Below are positions 44,425-54,532 of a stretch of 64,000 bases of DNA, one piece after another. The position numbers and the translations under genes were made by a program. The stretch's first letter is position 1. Each line of letters begins with the position of its first letter. Location: positions 62,001 through 126,000 of the forward strand of contig CAZFBS010000003.1 in the NCBI GenBank assembly GCA_964517265.1. Direction: 5' to 3'. Below the pieces are notes generated by a model. That model ran no database searches and had not been told where the DNA came from. It saw nothing but the letters and a program-made list of their open reading frames with translations. The stretch is from REEP01 sp964517265. GTDB lineage: Bacteria > Pseudomonadota > Alphaproteobacteria > Rhodospirillales > Defluviicoccaceae.

Positions 44425-46425
44425 TTATTCCAGTTCGGCGATGATCTGGCCGACTTTCACGGTGTCGCCGGGCTGGGCATGAAATCGCGCGATGACCCCG
44501 GGCGTTGTCGATCGGATGATGTTCTCCATCTTCATCGCTTCCACCACGGCAACTTCATCACCGGCACCCACTTTATCGCCAGGCTCCCACGCCAGTGACT
44601 TGAGCAATCCCGGCATTGGCGACACCACGTATTTGGACATGTCTGCCGCCTCGCGCTTGGGCATCAGCTTGGCCAGTTCCGCAACCTGTTTGCGGTAGAC
44701 GATCACGCTGATTTCCGCACCGAGGTGGTACAGACGGTAGCCGAGCCCGGCCCGCTCCACCTTGAACCGCTGCGGCATCGCATTGACCGTGCAGCGCATA
44801 ACCGGATCGTTGATTTGCCAGTCGCTGTGAACCGAGACGTTGTGGCCGTCGACAAAAATGTCGAACCCTTCTTCCGCACTGCGGATGGCATTGTCTTCCA
44901 CCGATACCGGAAAGTGGTTGCCGTCGACGACCACCACCCAGTCGGACGAGATCTGTCGCCGGTAACCGGGCATCGCGCCGGTGATCCGCGCCGCACGGTG
45001 CAGGTAGCGCAGGTGCATCAGCATCGCTGCCGCCAGCACCGCCTCTATCTCCTTCTCATCGAGCGGGGCGGGAGAAAAGCCTTCCGGATATTCTTCCTCG
45101 ATGAAATTGGTGGTCAGCCGACCTTCCAGAAAGCGCGGGTTGGCCATCAGCGCGGTCAGAAACGCGATATTGTGGCTGACACCGTTGATGTAGAACTCAT
45201 CGAGGGCGCGGCGCATCTGGGTAACCGCACTGCTTCGGTTCAGATCCCAGGTCGTCACCTTGGCGATCATCGGATCGTAGAAGTGGGAAATTTCACCCCC
45301 TTCATAGATGCCGCTGTCGACGCGGACTTGGCGCGACTCCTCGGGTGTCCGATAGCGCACCAGGCGGCCGACCGAGGGCATGAATTTGCGGTTGGGATCC
45401 TCCGCATAGATGCGGGCTTCGACCGCCCAGCCGTCCATCCTCACGTCGCTCTGGCGGATGGTCAGACGCTCTCCGGCGGCAACCCGGATCATCCACTCGA
45501 CCAGATCCACTCCGGTCGTGAATTCGGTGACCGAGTGCTCGACCTGCAAGCGGGTGTTCATCTCAAGGAAGTAGTAGTTCTTGTCCTGATCGACGATGAA
45601 CTCGCAGGTGCCCGCCGAGCTGTAGCCGACCGATTTTGCCAGGGCGACAGCGCGGCTTCCCATATCTTCTCGCATCGCCGGATCGACGATCGGAGAGGGG
45701 GCTTCCTCGATGACCTTCTGGTGACGGCGCTGGATGGAGCATTCCCGCTCGCCCAGATGGATGACATTGCCATGACCGTCGCCGAGCACCTGGATCTCGA
45801 TGTGACGGGGATGCTCGATGAATTTCTCGATGAAAACCCGGTCATCGCCAAAGCTCGAGCGGGCTTCGGAACTGGCCAGCCGAAACGCCTCGCGCAGTTC
45901 CTTCTCGTCCCGGGCGATGCGGATTCCTTTGCCGCCGCCGCCGGCAGCCGCCTTCAGCATCACCGGCAAGCCGATCTCGTTGGCGATGCTGACGGCTGTG
46001 TCGGCATCGGCCAGCGGATCCCAGTGCCCCGGAACCGTCGGCACCCCGGCCTTGTCGGCCGCACGGTTGGCGGTGATCTTGTCGCCCATCATCGCCAGCA
46101 CTTCCGGCTTCGGGCCGATGAATGTGATCCCGTTCTCGGCCAACGCCCGCGCGAACTTCGCATTCTCCGACAAGAACCCATAACCGGGATGAACCGCATC
46201 GGCGCCCGTCTGCTTGCAGGCTTCGATGATCTTGTCGATCACAAGGTAGCTTTCGTTGGCAGGGGAGGGTCCGACATGGACGGCTTCGTCACAGACCTTG
46301 ACGTGGAGGCCGTACTTGTCGGCATCGGAATAGATTGCAACCGTTCGGATGCCCATCCTTTGTGCGGTTCGGTTGATGCGCAGCACGATCTCGCCGCGGT
46401 TGGCAATCAGTATTTTCTTGAACAT
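44425..46425 (-). CDS. pccA: Propionyl-CoA carboxylase alpha subunit (biotin carboxylase + biotin carrier)
   Basis: 666 aa. Biotin carboxylase domain (residues 1-445) with G-G-G-G-K-G-I-R and E-M-N-T-R-L-Q-V-E-H; a middle BT-like domain; and the C-terminal biotinyl domain with E-A-M-K-M-E-N, the biotin-Lys near residue 632. The length with the middle domain points to propionyl-CoA rather than acetyl-CoA carboxylase. It adds CO2 to propionyl-CoA to make methylmalonyl-CoA with PccB, encoded 15 bases upstream. Confidence 0.92.
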   Translation of the reverse strand: MFKKILIANRGEIVLRINRTAQRMGIRTVAIYSDADKYGLHVKVCDEAVHVGPSPANESYLVIDKIIEACKQTGADAVHPGYGFLSENAKFARALAENGITFIGPKPEVLAMMGDKITANRAADKAGVPTVPGHWDPLADADTAVSIANEIGLPVMLKAAAGGGGKGIRIARDEKELREAFRLASSEARSSFGDDRVFIEKFIEHPRHIEIQVLGDGHGNVIHLGERECSIQRRHQKVIEEAPSPIVDPAMREDMGSRAVALAKSVGYSSAGTCEFIVDQDKNYYFLEMNTRLQVEHSVTEFTTGVDLVEWMIRVAAGERLTIRQSDVRMDGWAVEARIYAEDPNRKFMPSVGRLVRYRTPEESRQVRVDSGIYEGGEISHFYDPMIAKVTTWDLNRSSAVTQMRRALDEFYINGVSHNIAFLTALMANPRFLEGRLTTNFIEEEYPEGFSPAPLDEKEIEAVLAAAMLMHLRYLHRAARITGAMPGYRRQISSDWVVVVDGNHFPVSVEDNAIRSAEEGFDIFVDGHNVSVHSDWQINDPVMRCTVNAMPQRFKVERAGLGYRLYHLGAEISVIVYRKQVAELAKLMPKREAADMSKYVVSPMPGLLKSLAWEPGDKVGAGDEVAVVEAMKMENIIRSTTPGVIARFHAQPGDTVKVGQIIAELE

Positions 46426-46440
46426 CAGTCGCTCCCGGAC

Positions 46441-47976
46441 TCAGAGAGGGGAATTCGCATGCTTGCGCCGGATCTGCTCCACATCCTTGTCGCGGAGCAT
46501 GGTCAGCGCCTTGCACAGACGGCGACGGGTGCTTTGCGGCATGATCACGTCGTCAATAAAGCCCCTGCGTGCAACGCCGAAAGGGTTGGCAAATGCTTTG
46601 CGATATTCTTCCACCTTGGCCTCAAGCTTCGCCGGATTCTTGCGGATTTCCTCGCTGGAGAGGATCTCGACAGCACCTTTGGCGCCCATGACAGCAACTT
46701 CGGCACTGGGCCATGCATAGTTGATATCGGCACGCAGGTGCTTGGAGCCCATCACGTCGTAAGCGCCGCCGTATGCCTTGCGGGTGATCACCGTTACCTT
46801 CGGCACCGTGGCCTCGGCATAGGCGAACAACAGCTTGGCCCCATGGCGGATGATGCCGGCATGTTCCTGGCCCACACCGGGCAGGAAGCCGGGAACGTCG
46901 ACAAAGGTGACGATCGGAATATTGAAGGCATCGCAAAAGCGAACGAAGCGCGCGCCCTTGACGGATGCGTCGATATCCAGACAGCCGGCAAGCACCATTG
47001 GCTGATTGGCGACGATGCCGGTGGTCATCCCGTTGAGACGACCAAAGCCGACGATGATGTTGGGGGCATAATCGGGCTTGATCTCGAAGAACAGACCTTC
47101 ATCGACGACCTTGATGATCAGTTCCTTGATGTCGTAGGGAGCGTTGGGATTGTCCGGAACCAGCGTGTTCAAAGAAGGCTCGGTCCGGTCGATGCTGTCG
47201 ATGGTCGGGCGGACAGGAAGAGGGCTCCGACTGGACGACGGCAGGAAATTGATCAATCGGCGTACATAGAGAAGCGCTTCCACGTCGTTGTCGAACGCAC
47301 GATCGGCGACGCCGGACTTGGAGGTGTGCACGCTGGCGCCGCCGAGCGCCTCATGGTCGATGTCCTCGCTGGTCACCGTCCTCAGCACGTCGGGCCCGGT
47401 CACATACATGTGCGCTGTTTCCCGAACCATGAACACGAAATCCGTCAAAGCAGGGGAATATACGGCGCCGCCTGCGCATGGTCCCATGATGACCGAAATC
47501 TGCGGAATGACGCCGGACGCGTCGACGTTACGCTGGAACACCTCGGCATAGCCGGCGAGAGACGCAACGCCTTCCTGAATCCGTGCGCCGCCGGAGTCGT
47601 TGAGGCCGACCACCGGGGCGCCGATCTTCCTTGCCTGGTCGAGAACCTTGCATATTTTTTCCGCATGGGCCTCCGACAGACTGCCGCCGAAGACGGTAAA
47701 GTCTTGACTGTAGACGAACACCGGACGGCCATTGATGGTGCCAAATCCGGTCACGACGCCATCGCCGGGGATCTGGGTGTCGGCCATCCCGAACGCCGTG
47801 CAGCGGTGTTCGACGAACATATCCCACTCCTCGAACGAATTGGGATCAAACAAGACTTCAAGGCGCTCCCGAGCGGTCAGCTTGCCGCGCTTGTGCTGAG
47901 CCTCGATTCGTCTTTCGCCACCCCCTTGCCGGGCCTGTGATCGCTTCTGTTCCAGTAGCTCGATAATCTCGCGCAT
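46441..47976 (-). CDS. pccB: Propionyl-CoA carboxylase beta subunit (carboxyltransferase)
   Basis: 511 aa. Carboxyltransferase motifs: [41 protein letters not shown] and V-D-V-P-G-F-L-P-G. Start at 47976 (AAGGGA upstream); the longer frame is not supported. With PccA it forms the alpha6-beta6 enzyme feeding methylmalonyl-CoA to the B12-dependent mutase; MeaB, its helper, is encoded about 7 kb away. Confidence 0.94.
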   Translation of the reverse strand: MREIIELLEQKRSQARQGGGERRIEAQHKRGKLTARERLEVLFDPNSFEEWDMFVEHRCTAFGMADTQIPGDGVVTGFGTINGRPVFVYSQDFTVFGGSLSEAHAEKICKVLDQARKIGAPVVGLNDSGGARIQEGVASLAGYAEVFQRNVDASGVIPQISVIMGPCAGGAVYSPALTDFVFMVRETAHMYVTGPDVLRTVTSEDIDHEALGGASVHTSKSGVADRAFDNDVEALLYVRRLINFLPSSSRSPLPVRPTIDSIDRTEPSLNTLVPDNPNAPYDIKELIIKVVDEGLFFEIKPDYAPNIIVGFGRLNGMTTGIVANQPMVLAGCLDIDASVKGARFVRFCDAFNIPIVTFVDVPGFLPGVGQEHAGIIRHGAKLLFAYAEATVPKVTVITRKAYGGAYDVMGSKHLRADINYAWPSAEVAVMGAKGAVEILSSEEIRKNPAKLEAKVEEYRKAFANPFGVARRGFIDDVIMPQSTRRRLCKALTMLRDKDVEQIRRKHANSPL

Positions 47977-48277
47977 GGACCATCCCTTCGTTCTTCGCAT
48001 CTGCAACACAGTACAGCATACTGGCGGAGATTTGCGGATAGGAATAAAGATTTTCTCTGGTGGTTTTCCCGCGGAACGGAATGAGCCAAGCGCGCAACGG
48101 GGCCGCAGGACCCGCTGGTGCGATGCGAAATCTGAATGCCGCCCCGCAATAAGGATCTGTGGAAGCAAGGCTTGCGCAGCCGACAGGTAAGAGTCCATAG
48201 TGGCTGCGGAGAGCAAAAGAACACGTTCTGGTCGATAGCTCAGTCTGAACAATCGGGATTCGGGGGCGAACGCAGGC
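47977..48277. other. Divergent intergenic region pccB / universal stress protein
   Basis: This 301-base gap must hold promoters for both directions. I can name no clear operator, riboswitch or small gene in it. Confidence 0.4.
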
Positions 48278-49096
48278 ATGGCCGCGAGTGTCAAGTGCAT
48301 CGTTGTTCATATTTCCGATGATCGCAAGCACACGCTGCGACTCCACGTTGCGGTGGAACTGGCGCGGCGTTTCCAGGCCCACCTGAACGTCGTGTACGCG
48401 AAACCGGCCATCAACTACCCGGCGCCGGCGGTGGGACGGGCGGTTTCGATGAACTATCTGGATGACGAGACTGAACGGGAACAGCAGCATAGCAACCAGA
48501 TCAGGCAGGAAGTCGCCGAAGCCTGCAAAAATCTGCCGTCATGGGAGTGGCACCAGCACTTTGGCGATGTGGAGAACATTATCAGCCGTTACTCGCACTT
48601 GGCCGACCTCGTGATTGCGGAACAGACGCCTCAGACTGCGATGGAGGAGGTTCTGCTCTCGGACATGGCCAACACTCTGGTGAGGGCGACGGGTTGTCCG
48701 ATGCTCTTGCTGCCGTGGGAGTGGGCACCCGGGCCGATCGGCACCCGAATTCTGATTGCATGGAAAGACAGCCGGGAAGCAAGCGCCGCGTTGCGCGTCT
48801 CGATGGATTTTCTGCGCGAGGCTGATCAGGTTTTCGTAATTCTAGCGAAGGAGCGGGATACGGAGATCCCCGGCGGCGACATTGTCCGTTATTTGAAGTG
48901 TCACGACGTCCATGCCACCATTGTCGGAACCAATGACGACGGCGGGAGAGCGATTCTTTCAACCGCCATCCAGTATGATTGCGATCTTCTGGTGATGGGC
49001 GCGTTCACGCACTCGCGCCTTCGCGAGATGCTGTTGGGCGGGGTTACTGAAACGATAATACGCGACACCACGATCCCGGTGCTGATGCGCCACTGA
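48278..49096 (+). CDS. Tandem universal stress protein
   Basis: 272 aa with two Usp halves. The first starts [11 protein letters not shown]; the second starts [12 protein letters not shown] and ends with a complete ATP-binding loop, [18 protein letters not shown], followed by I-P-V-L-M. Usp proteins help survival in stasis and stress. It is convergent with the NhaD-type antiporter gene, repeating the Usp-plus-transporter neighbourhood seen at 36-38 kb. Confidence 0.9.
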   Translation: MAASVKCIVVHISDDRKHTLRLHVAVELARRFQAHLNVVYAKPAINYPAPAVGRAVSMNYLDDETEREQQHSNQIRQEVAEACKNLPSWEWHQHFGDVENIISRYSHLADLVIAEQTPQTAMEEVLLSDMANTLVRATGCPMLLLPWEWAPGPIGTRILIAWKDSREASAALRVSMDFLREADQVFVILAKERDTEIPGGDIVRYLKCHDVHATIVGTNDDGGRAILSTAIQYDCDLLVMGAFTHSRLREMLLGGVTETIIRDTTIPVLMRH

Positions 49097-49174
49097 CCGA
49101 CGCTTTGGCTGGCGCCGAGCGCCGCCGAGGCAGCGCCGCCCGCAGCCTCTGTATCCGCTGTCTTGGTGACGGCT

Positions 49175-50698
49175 TTACATGAAAAACAGCAGCGTCACCA
49201 CTCCGAACAGCGGCACCAGGAAGAGGGCCGACCAGACAAGATAACCAAAGAAGCTGGGCATGCGGATACCGCTCGATTCCGCAATCGCCTTCACCATGAA
49301 GTTCGGTGCGTTGCCGATGTAGCTGTTCGCTCCCATGAACACGGCACCTGCAGAAACGGCGAGAAGCGTATTCGCGAGAGGTCCCATCAAGACCTCGGCG
49401 TTTCCTCCGGCGGCATTGAAGAAGACGAGGTAGGTCGGAGCGTTGTCGAGGAAACTCGAGAGCAAGCCGGTTACCCAGAAATACATCGCGTTGATCGGCT
49501 CCCCCTGATAACTGACGCCCGCGATGACGGCATGCAGATCACCGTTGTGGCCGGCTTTGAGGATCGCAATCACGGGAATGATCGTAACGAAGATACCGGC
49601 GAACAATTTCGAGACTTCAAGGATCGGATGCCAGTTGAATCCGTTGGCAAGCCGGTGGGCGCTGCTGGTGAATTGCCAGGACACCCAGGCAATCAGCAGC
49701 AAAAGAATATCCCGAACGATGTTCTGCAGTTGCACGTCGACGTGAAAGACGGAAATCGCGACGTTTGGCTGCCACACCCCGCTCATCAGCACCGCCCCGA
49801 CCACACATCCCAGCAGGAGAATGTTCGGCAGGCCCTTGATCCCGACTTTTGTCTTGTTGATGACAGGCGCCAGATCAACAAGTGTGTCGGTGGAAACGGT
49901 GCTGCCCGGATTAACCTCATCTTTTGTCTTCCCGCTGACAGGTGCGAGAGGCGCCGCCTCGCGGCGATAGTACCAGCTGTCGATAAAATAAAAAATAATA
50001 AGTAAAGGTATTACTAACGTCAGCATCGGTAGCAACAAGTGGAGAGTAGGCCAAAAAAAATCTACACCTTTCAAAAAACCCAGGAAGAGCGGAGGGTCTC
50101 CCAGCGGTGTCAGGCTACCACCGATATTGCTGACCAGGAAAATGAAGAACACGATGACATGCACGTTGTGGCGGCGCTCGATGTTTGCCCGGATGACCGG
50201 GCGTATCAAAAGCATGGAGGCACCGGTCGTGCCGGCCCAACTCGCGATGATCGTCCCAAAGACGAGAAACCCGGTATTGCTGGCTGGGGTCCCCCGGAAA
50301 GTCCCCGAGATGTGAATCCCGCCCGCCACCGTGAACAATGACAGCAGCAGAATGATGAACGGCAGGTACTCCAGCGCTAAAAGATGCACGATCTCCATCA
50401 AGGTGGTTTCCCAGCCGACGCTGAACAGCATCGGGATCACCACGCAGGCCGTCCAGAAAGCGGACACCTTGCCGAAATGGCGCTCCCAGAAATGAGGCGC
50501 GAGCAGGGGCATGATGGCAATCGAGAGCAGAATTCCGGCAAACGGAACAGCCCAGATCAGATTCAGCGTCGTGCCATCAAGATGGGCCGGGACTGCCCCC
50601 CCGCCATGACCCTCTTCGACAACACTCACGGCTTCAACCGCGCACGGCATGAACGCGGCAATTGCCGCAAAGGCGGCCCATATCGCTTTGGCATGCAT
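49175..50698 (-). CDS. NhaD-type sodium:proton antiporter
   Basis: 507 aa with an N-terminal signal-like segment, then 11-13 membrane spans. Ion transporter superfamily features: V-S-N-I-G-G-S-L-T-P-L-G-D-P-P-L-F-L-G-F and F-L-D-N-A-P-T-Y-L-V-F-F-N. The N-I-G-G-x-x-x-P-x-G-D-P-P and D-N-A-P-T motifs are typical of NhaD-like exchangers. A stretch of about 40 codons (roughly 49980-50090) uses many A/T-ending codons, unlike the rest of the gene. Confidence 0.85.
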   Translation of the reverse strand: MHAKAIWAAFAAIAAFMPCAVEAVSVVEEGHGGGAVPAHLDGTTLNLIWAVPFAGILLSIAIMPLLAPHFWERHFGKVSAFWTACVVIPMLFSVGWETTLMEIVHLLALEYLPFIILLLSLFTVAGGIHISGTFRGTPASNTGFLVFGTIIASWAGTTGASMLLIRPVIRANIERRHNVHVIVFFIFLVSNIGGSLTPLGDPPLFLGFLKGVDFFWPTLHLLLPMLTLVIPLLIIFYFIDSWYYRREAAPLAPVSGKTKDEVNPGSTVSTDTLVDLAPVINKTKVGIKGLPNILLLGCVVGAVLMSGVWQPNVAISVFHVDVQLQNIVRDILLLLIAWVSWQFTSSAHRLANGFNWHPILEVSKLFAGIFVTIIPVIAILKAGHNGDLHAVIAGVSYQGEPINAMYFWVTGLLSSFLDNAPTYLVFFNAAGGNAEVLMGPLANTLLAVSAGAVFMGANSYIGNAPNFMVKAIAESSGIRMPSFFGYLVWSALFLVPLFGVVTLLFFM

Positions 50699-50933
50699 TG
50701 TTTTCAGGTCCCAGCTCCTTACCTATCGTAGCCGGTTCCATGCGGCTCGTATAGCTGCTGCAGGGTATTCGTTACAGTCTCATTACGATGTTTGTCCAGG
50801 GACGCATTTGAGGACTACAGGGTCGGGAGCGGACGCAGACGTCGCCGTTCGCTCCTTTGCCCATCCGATCGACAAGGGTGATTGGAAAGGTGCTGCCCAT
50901 TCCGCAAGAAGCCTTTTCTTGGTGGAACGGGAT

Positions 50934-52772
50934 CTAACGCTGGTTCAGAACGGTCCCACAGAAGACGAACTTGTTCGTTCCCCGGTCGAACACCCAGGTA
51001 TCCTGGTTGTTGCGACAATATTCCTGGAACTCCTGCGGAAACGCGACGCTGTCCAGCTGCCCGCGAAGGGCGGGCAGGATGCGGCGCCGAGGTCTCGCCC
51101 GCCGTTGCATTTGCAGATCTGACTTCGCCGCCTGACGCCTCAGAGTGGCGATTAACGCGTCGTTCATCCTGCCATCGACCGGAAGACCCGTATCCGCCTG
51201 GAACCGCTGAATCGCCGACCGGGTCCGTGGTCCCATGATCCCGTCGACGGGCCCTGCCCTGTACCCGCGTGCGTTCAACTCCGACTGGACAAAGGCGAGA
51301 TCGTTCCGCTCGATCAGGGGTGGCTGGCGACGTGGCTCGACCTGTGCAAGAGGTTCCTCGGCTGGAAGCGGAGAAGAGACCGCATTGATGTCTCTCTCAC
51401 CGGTTGCTCCGGCGAACAGCCCGGTCGGATCCGCCGTTTGCAGGGCTTCAGCAAGGTCTGACGGTCCTCCGGCGCTCCCTTCTGGTGCGGCTGGCGGCGC
51501 CGGCCGGTCGGCCGCGTCCTGCTCTCGCGCCGGGGAGTCCGCCGAGGTGCGAGCGCGATCGTCTTCTTCGTCAGTTGTGATCGCGGAATCCGGCGCTTCG
51601 ACGGCAGCTTCAAAGGGAGGCTTGGAAAGCTGATAGCTTTGCTTGACGGCAACCGCCACGACGGCGGCACCGATCAGCAGAAGAATACCGCCTGCAACGG
51701 CCAGCAGTTTCGCACCCAATCTCAGAAATCTGCGGTGCCGCCGTCGTGGCGGTGGGCCGGTCATCGGCAGCAGGCCGCTCCCTGTGACACCCGCTGGCGG
51801 AGGTGGCATGGCGATTCGAGGACTGTCTTCGTAACTTGCCTCGTGCCGCGTCAGCGCATTGCTCTCTGGCGTACGGCCGGTCCGCGTGAAGCCTGTCCGC
51901 GTCTCACTGGCCGCCGTCCCATCTCCCGGCCGTCCCACACGGCTGTTCGTCCACAAGGGCTTCGACTGGCAGCCCAGTCCCCGTGCAAGCTTCTGCAGGT
52001 GATCGGGAAGAAACAATTCGTAAGCGGCGTCCTTGACGACATCTTCCGTCACCGGTGTCGAAACATCGCGTCCCGGTTGGGCGAGAATATACTGGCACAG
52101 CTGGACGATTCGGGCGGGGACGCGTTTGCTGAAATAGGCGATCCGGGCAATCGCATCGGGAGTGAAAAGATCGACATCGGGATAACCGGCAACCTGTAAA
52201 CGGTGCTTGATCAGACTTTCAACGTCGGCCAGCGCCAGCGGCGGCAGATCGAAGGTCAACTCTGCGGCCATCGCGTCATGCTCGCCCGGGCCGTGTAGGC
52301 GTTTCGGCTCCGGTTGGGCGGACATCACCACGCTGATCGCCGGCCATGTCTCGTTCAACACCGGCCATCGATGCCACAGGCTCGCGAGCACCTCCGGATC
52401 CAGGCGATCGGCGTCATCGAGAAGCAGAACGGCCGTCTCCGGGCGTTGACTTTCCCCTTCGCACACCGTGGCGGTCACAAGCACCGCCGCTTCGATCGCC
52501 TCCAGAGAGGTGTCGTGTTGGCAGGAAAACACCAAGTCGTGGCCGAGCAGGGCAATGTCGCCGCTGGTATAGAGAAGCTCGGCCAGCTTGCGAAGAAAAG
52601 ACGATTTGCCGGAACCCTCGCCGCCGACAACCAGCAGCCTTGTCCGACCTTCGGCAATCGCCGCGATCAGCGTGGCAAGAAGCTCCTCGTGCCGGGCGTT
52701 CAGATAGATATAGCGCCCATCGAAATCGGCACTGAACGGATCTTGCTCGACAAAAGACTGCTCAGAATCCAT
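50934..52772 (-). CDS. AAA+ ATPase with membrane anchor and peptidoglycan-binding domain (ExeA/GspA-like)
   Basis: 612 aa. The N-terminal AAA domain has Walker A (G-G-E-G-S-G-K-S, residues 50-57) and Walker B (V-L-L-L-D-D, 115-120). A single membrane span follows a basic stretch (R-R-R-H-R-R) at about 350-372. A long Pro/Ala/Asp-rich linker and a PG_binding_1 domain (F-V-Q-S-E-L-N-A-R-G-Y-R-A-G-P-V-D-G-I-M-G-P) come next; the tail has two Cys. This is the domain order of ExeA/GspA proteins that help secretins cross peptidoglycan. No secretion genes are adjacent. Confidence 0.85.
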   Translation of the reverse strand: MDSEQSFVEQDPFSADFDGRYIYLNARHEELLATLIAAIAEGRTRLLVVGGEGSGKSSFLRKLAELLYTSGDIALLGHDLVFSCQHDTSLEAIEAAVLVTATVCEGESQRPETAVLLLDDADRLDPEVLASLWHRWPVLNETWPAISVVMSAQPEPKRLHGPGEHDAMAAELTFDLPPLALADVESLIKHRLQVAGYPDVDLFTPDAIARIAYFSKRVPARIVQLCQYILAQPGRDVSTPVTEDVVKDAAYELFLPDHLQKLARGLGCQSKPLWTNSRVGRPGDGTAASETRTGFTRTGRTPESNALTRHEASYEDSPRIAMPPPPAGVTGSGLLPMTGPPPRRRHRRFLRLGAKLLAVAGGILLLIGAAVVAVAVKQSYQLSKPPFEAAVEAPDSAITTDEEDDRARTSADSPAREQDAADRPAPPAAPEGSAGGPSDLAEALQTADPTGLFAGATGERDINAVSSPLPAEEPLAQVEPRRQPPLIERNDLAFVQSELNARGYRAGPVDGIMGPRTRSAIQRFQADTGLPVDGRMNDALIATLRRQAAKSDLQMQRRARPRRRILPALRGQLDSVAFPQEFQEYCRNNQDTWVFDRGTNKFVFCGTVLNQR

Positions 52773-52915
52773 CAACTCGACTCATCATGAAGGCGATGGT
52801 GTTCCCGGGCGGCCGAGGACGATCACCAATCCTCGCGTTCGAACCCTTAGATAAGGAACCGTGCCTGCCGCCGATCTGGATAATACGTCTTTATGGTCGA
52901 TATGTCTGCGTCACT

Positions 52916-53641
52916 TCAACCACAACCTGCGAGAATGCGGCGGGCCTCATCGAGATCCGCCGGCGTGTCGACACTCAAGGGTACGGTGTCGACAACAATA
53001 GCATCATAACGGAAACCGGCTTCGAGCAGACGAAGTTGTTCCAGATCTTCCGACAATTCAAGCGTGCTCTGGGATAGGCGCGCGTAGGCGTCGAGAGCCG
53101 GGCGCCGATACGCATAGAACCCGAGGTGATAGAAATACGGACCGTTGCGCGGGACCGCTCGGCGGCTGAAATACAAACAGCGGCCGCGCCGGCCGGATCG
53201 CCGGCTGAACACCGCCTTGACGATATTGGGATCTTCGACGTTTTGAGTGAGCGGAACGACCAGGGTGCCGACATCGACGTCGGGATCGGCGAGGCAGTCC
53301 AGCACGTCCCCCAGCAGCTGCGGCGCCGTCGTCGGCTGATCGCCCTGCATATTGACGACGACATCATACTTGGCCTCACGATCGATCTGTTGCAGTGCAG
53401 CGAAGATCCGATCGCTTCCGCGCGGCAGGCTGGGATCGGTCAACGCACATCTGCCGCCAAGGGCATCGATGACTTGGCAGATCTCGGGATCGCCGGCCGC
53501 CACCACCACCGGGCCGACATCGGCCGCGAGGGCACGCTCATAGACGTGCTGGATCATCGGCTTGCCGTGGATGTCGGCGAGCGGCTTGTTTTTCAGGCGT
53601 GTTGAGGCCATCCGGGCCGGAATGACGATGATGGGGTTCAT
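52916..53641 (-). CDS. kdsB: 3-deoxy-manno-octulosonate (KDO) cytidylyltransferase
   Basis: 241 aa. Family signature at the N-terminus (I-V-I-P-A-R-M-A-S-T-R-L-K-N-K-P-L-A-D-I), V-N-M-Q-G-D-Q-P (metal and nucleotide site), and H-L-G-F-Y-A-Y-R-R. It activates KDO as CMP-KDO for lipopolysaccharide core synthesis. The frame is open far upstream; the start at 53641 is the conserved one. Confidence 0.95.
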   Translation of the reverse strand: MNPIIVIPARMASTRLKNKPLADIHGKPMIQHVYERALAADVGPVVVAAGDPEICQVIDALGGRCALTDPSLPRGSDRIFAALQQIDREAKYDVVVNMQGDQPTTAPQLLGDVLDCLADPDVDVGTLVVPLTQNVEDPNIVKAVFSRRSGRRGRCLYFSRRAVPRNGPYFYHLGFYAYRRPALDAYARLSQSTLELSEDLEQLRLLEAGFRYDAIVVDTVPLSVDTPADLDEARRILAGCG

Positions 53642-53850
53642 GGAAGCCTCACGGATGCCACGTCGGATGTTCGGTGTCGGAGCCGGACCATGATCAGTCT
53701 TTTCCTTCCGCGCAAGCCGATGGGCCCGCTCCCGCAGCGTTTTTGCCTCAATTCGGCTGGTAGTGTACCCGGCGAGGCGCCGTGGCCCTTGGTCCCGGCG
53801 CCGGTTTCCGTTACCGTCAAGGGTATCTTTGCACATACGGGACCGTGAAT

Positions 53851-54402
53851 ATGCTGATCCGGGCGGATACCTCTTGTCTTCTCGTGGTGGACATCCAGGC
53901 CAAGCTGGCGCCGGTGATGGCGGAGCCGGAAAAGGTGGTGGCCAACACGGCACTGTTGCTGAAGGCGGCGCATCGGCTCGATGTGCCGGTCCTCGTGTCG
54001 GAGCAGTACCCGGCCGGGATCGGGCATACGGTTCCCGAACTGACGGCGCTGTTTTCGCCGGATGCCGTTGTCGAGAAGATGCACTTTTCCTGCTTGGGGG
54101 AAGACACCTATCAACAGCGACTGACCACACTCGATCGCCCGCAGGCGGTGGTTGCCGGCATCGAAGCCCATGTCTGCGTTCTGCAGACGACGGAGGATCT
54201 CCTCAGCGCCGGGCTCGACGTCTTTGTCGTTGCCGACGCCACCTCGTCGCGCAAGCGCCGCAATCACGATGCGGCACTGGAGCGTCTGCGGGCGGCGGGG
54301 GCGCGGATCGTCACGACCGAAATGGTTGTGTTCGAGTGGCTGGGAAGGGCGGACACGGCGACGTTTAAGGAGATCATCCCCTTGATCAAGGCCGGCGGAT
54401 GA
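53851..54402 (+). CDS. Isochorismatase-like cysteine hydrolase (YcaC-like)
   Basis: 183 aa. The catalytic triad is visible: Asp in L-L-V-V-D-I-Q, Lys in V-E-K-M-H-F-S, and Cys in I-E-A-H-V-C-V-L-Q-T. This fold hydrolyses isochorismate, nicotinamide or other amide substrates; the sequence is nearest the YcaC-type hydrolases of unknown substrate. The ATG at 53851 has only a weak SD; GTG at 53845 is possible. Confidence 0.85.
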   Translation: MLIRADTSCLLVVDIQAKLAPVMAEPEKVVANTALLLKAAHRLDVPVLVSEQYPAGIGHTVPELTALFSPDAVVEKMHFSCLGEDTYQQRLTTLDRPQAVVAGIEAHVCVLQTTEDLLSAGLDVFVVADATSSRKRRNHDAALERLRAAGARIVTTEMVVFEWLGRADTATFKEIIPLIKAGG

Positions 54403-54532
54403 TCACTCCGACGAAGGACGGACAAAGGACGGCCGCTTGGCGGATTGCCTGCATGAAGGACGCCGGTGTGATCACCGGCGTCAACACGAGGAACTGGAAA
54501 GCCCACAGGAGAGCGAACATGGGAGGAGAGCC

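Noticed and set aside
44725..47940. A 1071-codon plus-strand open frame
   Set aside because: Antisense to pccA and pccB and spanning both; a codon-bias shadow with no domain signature.
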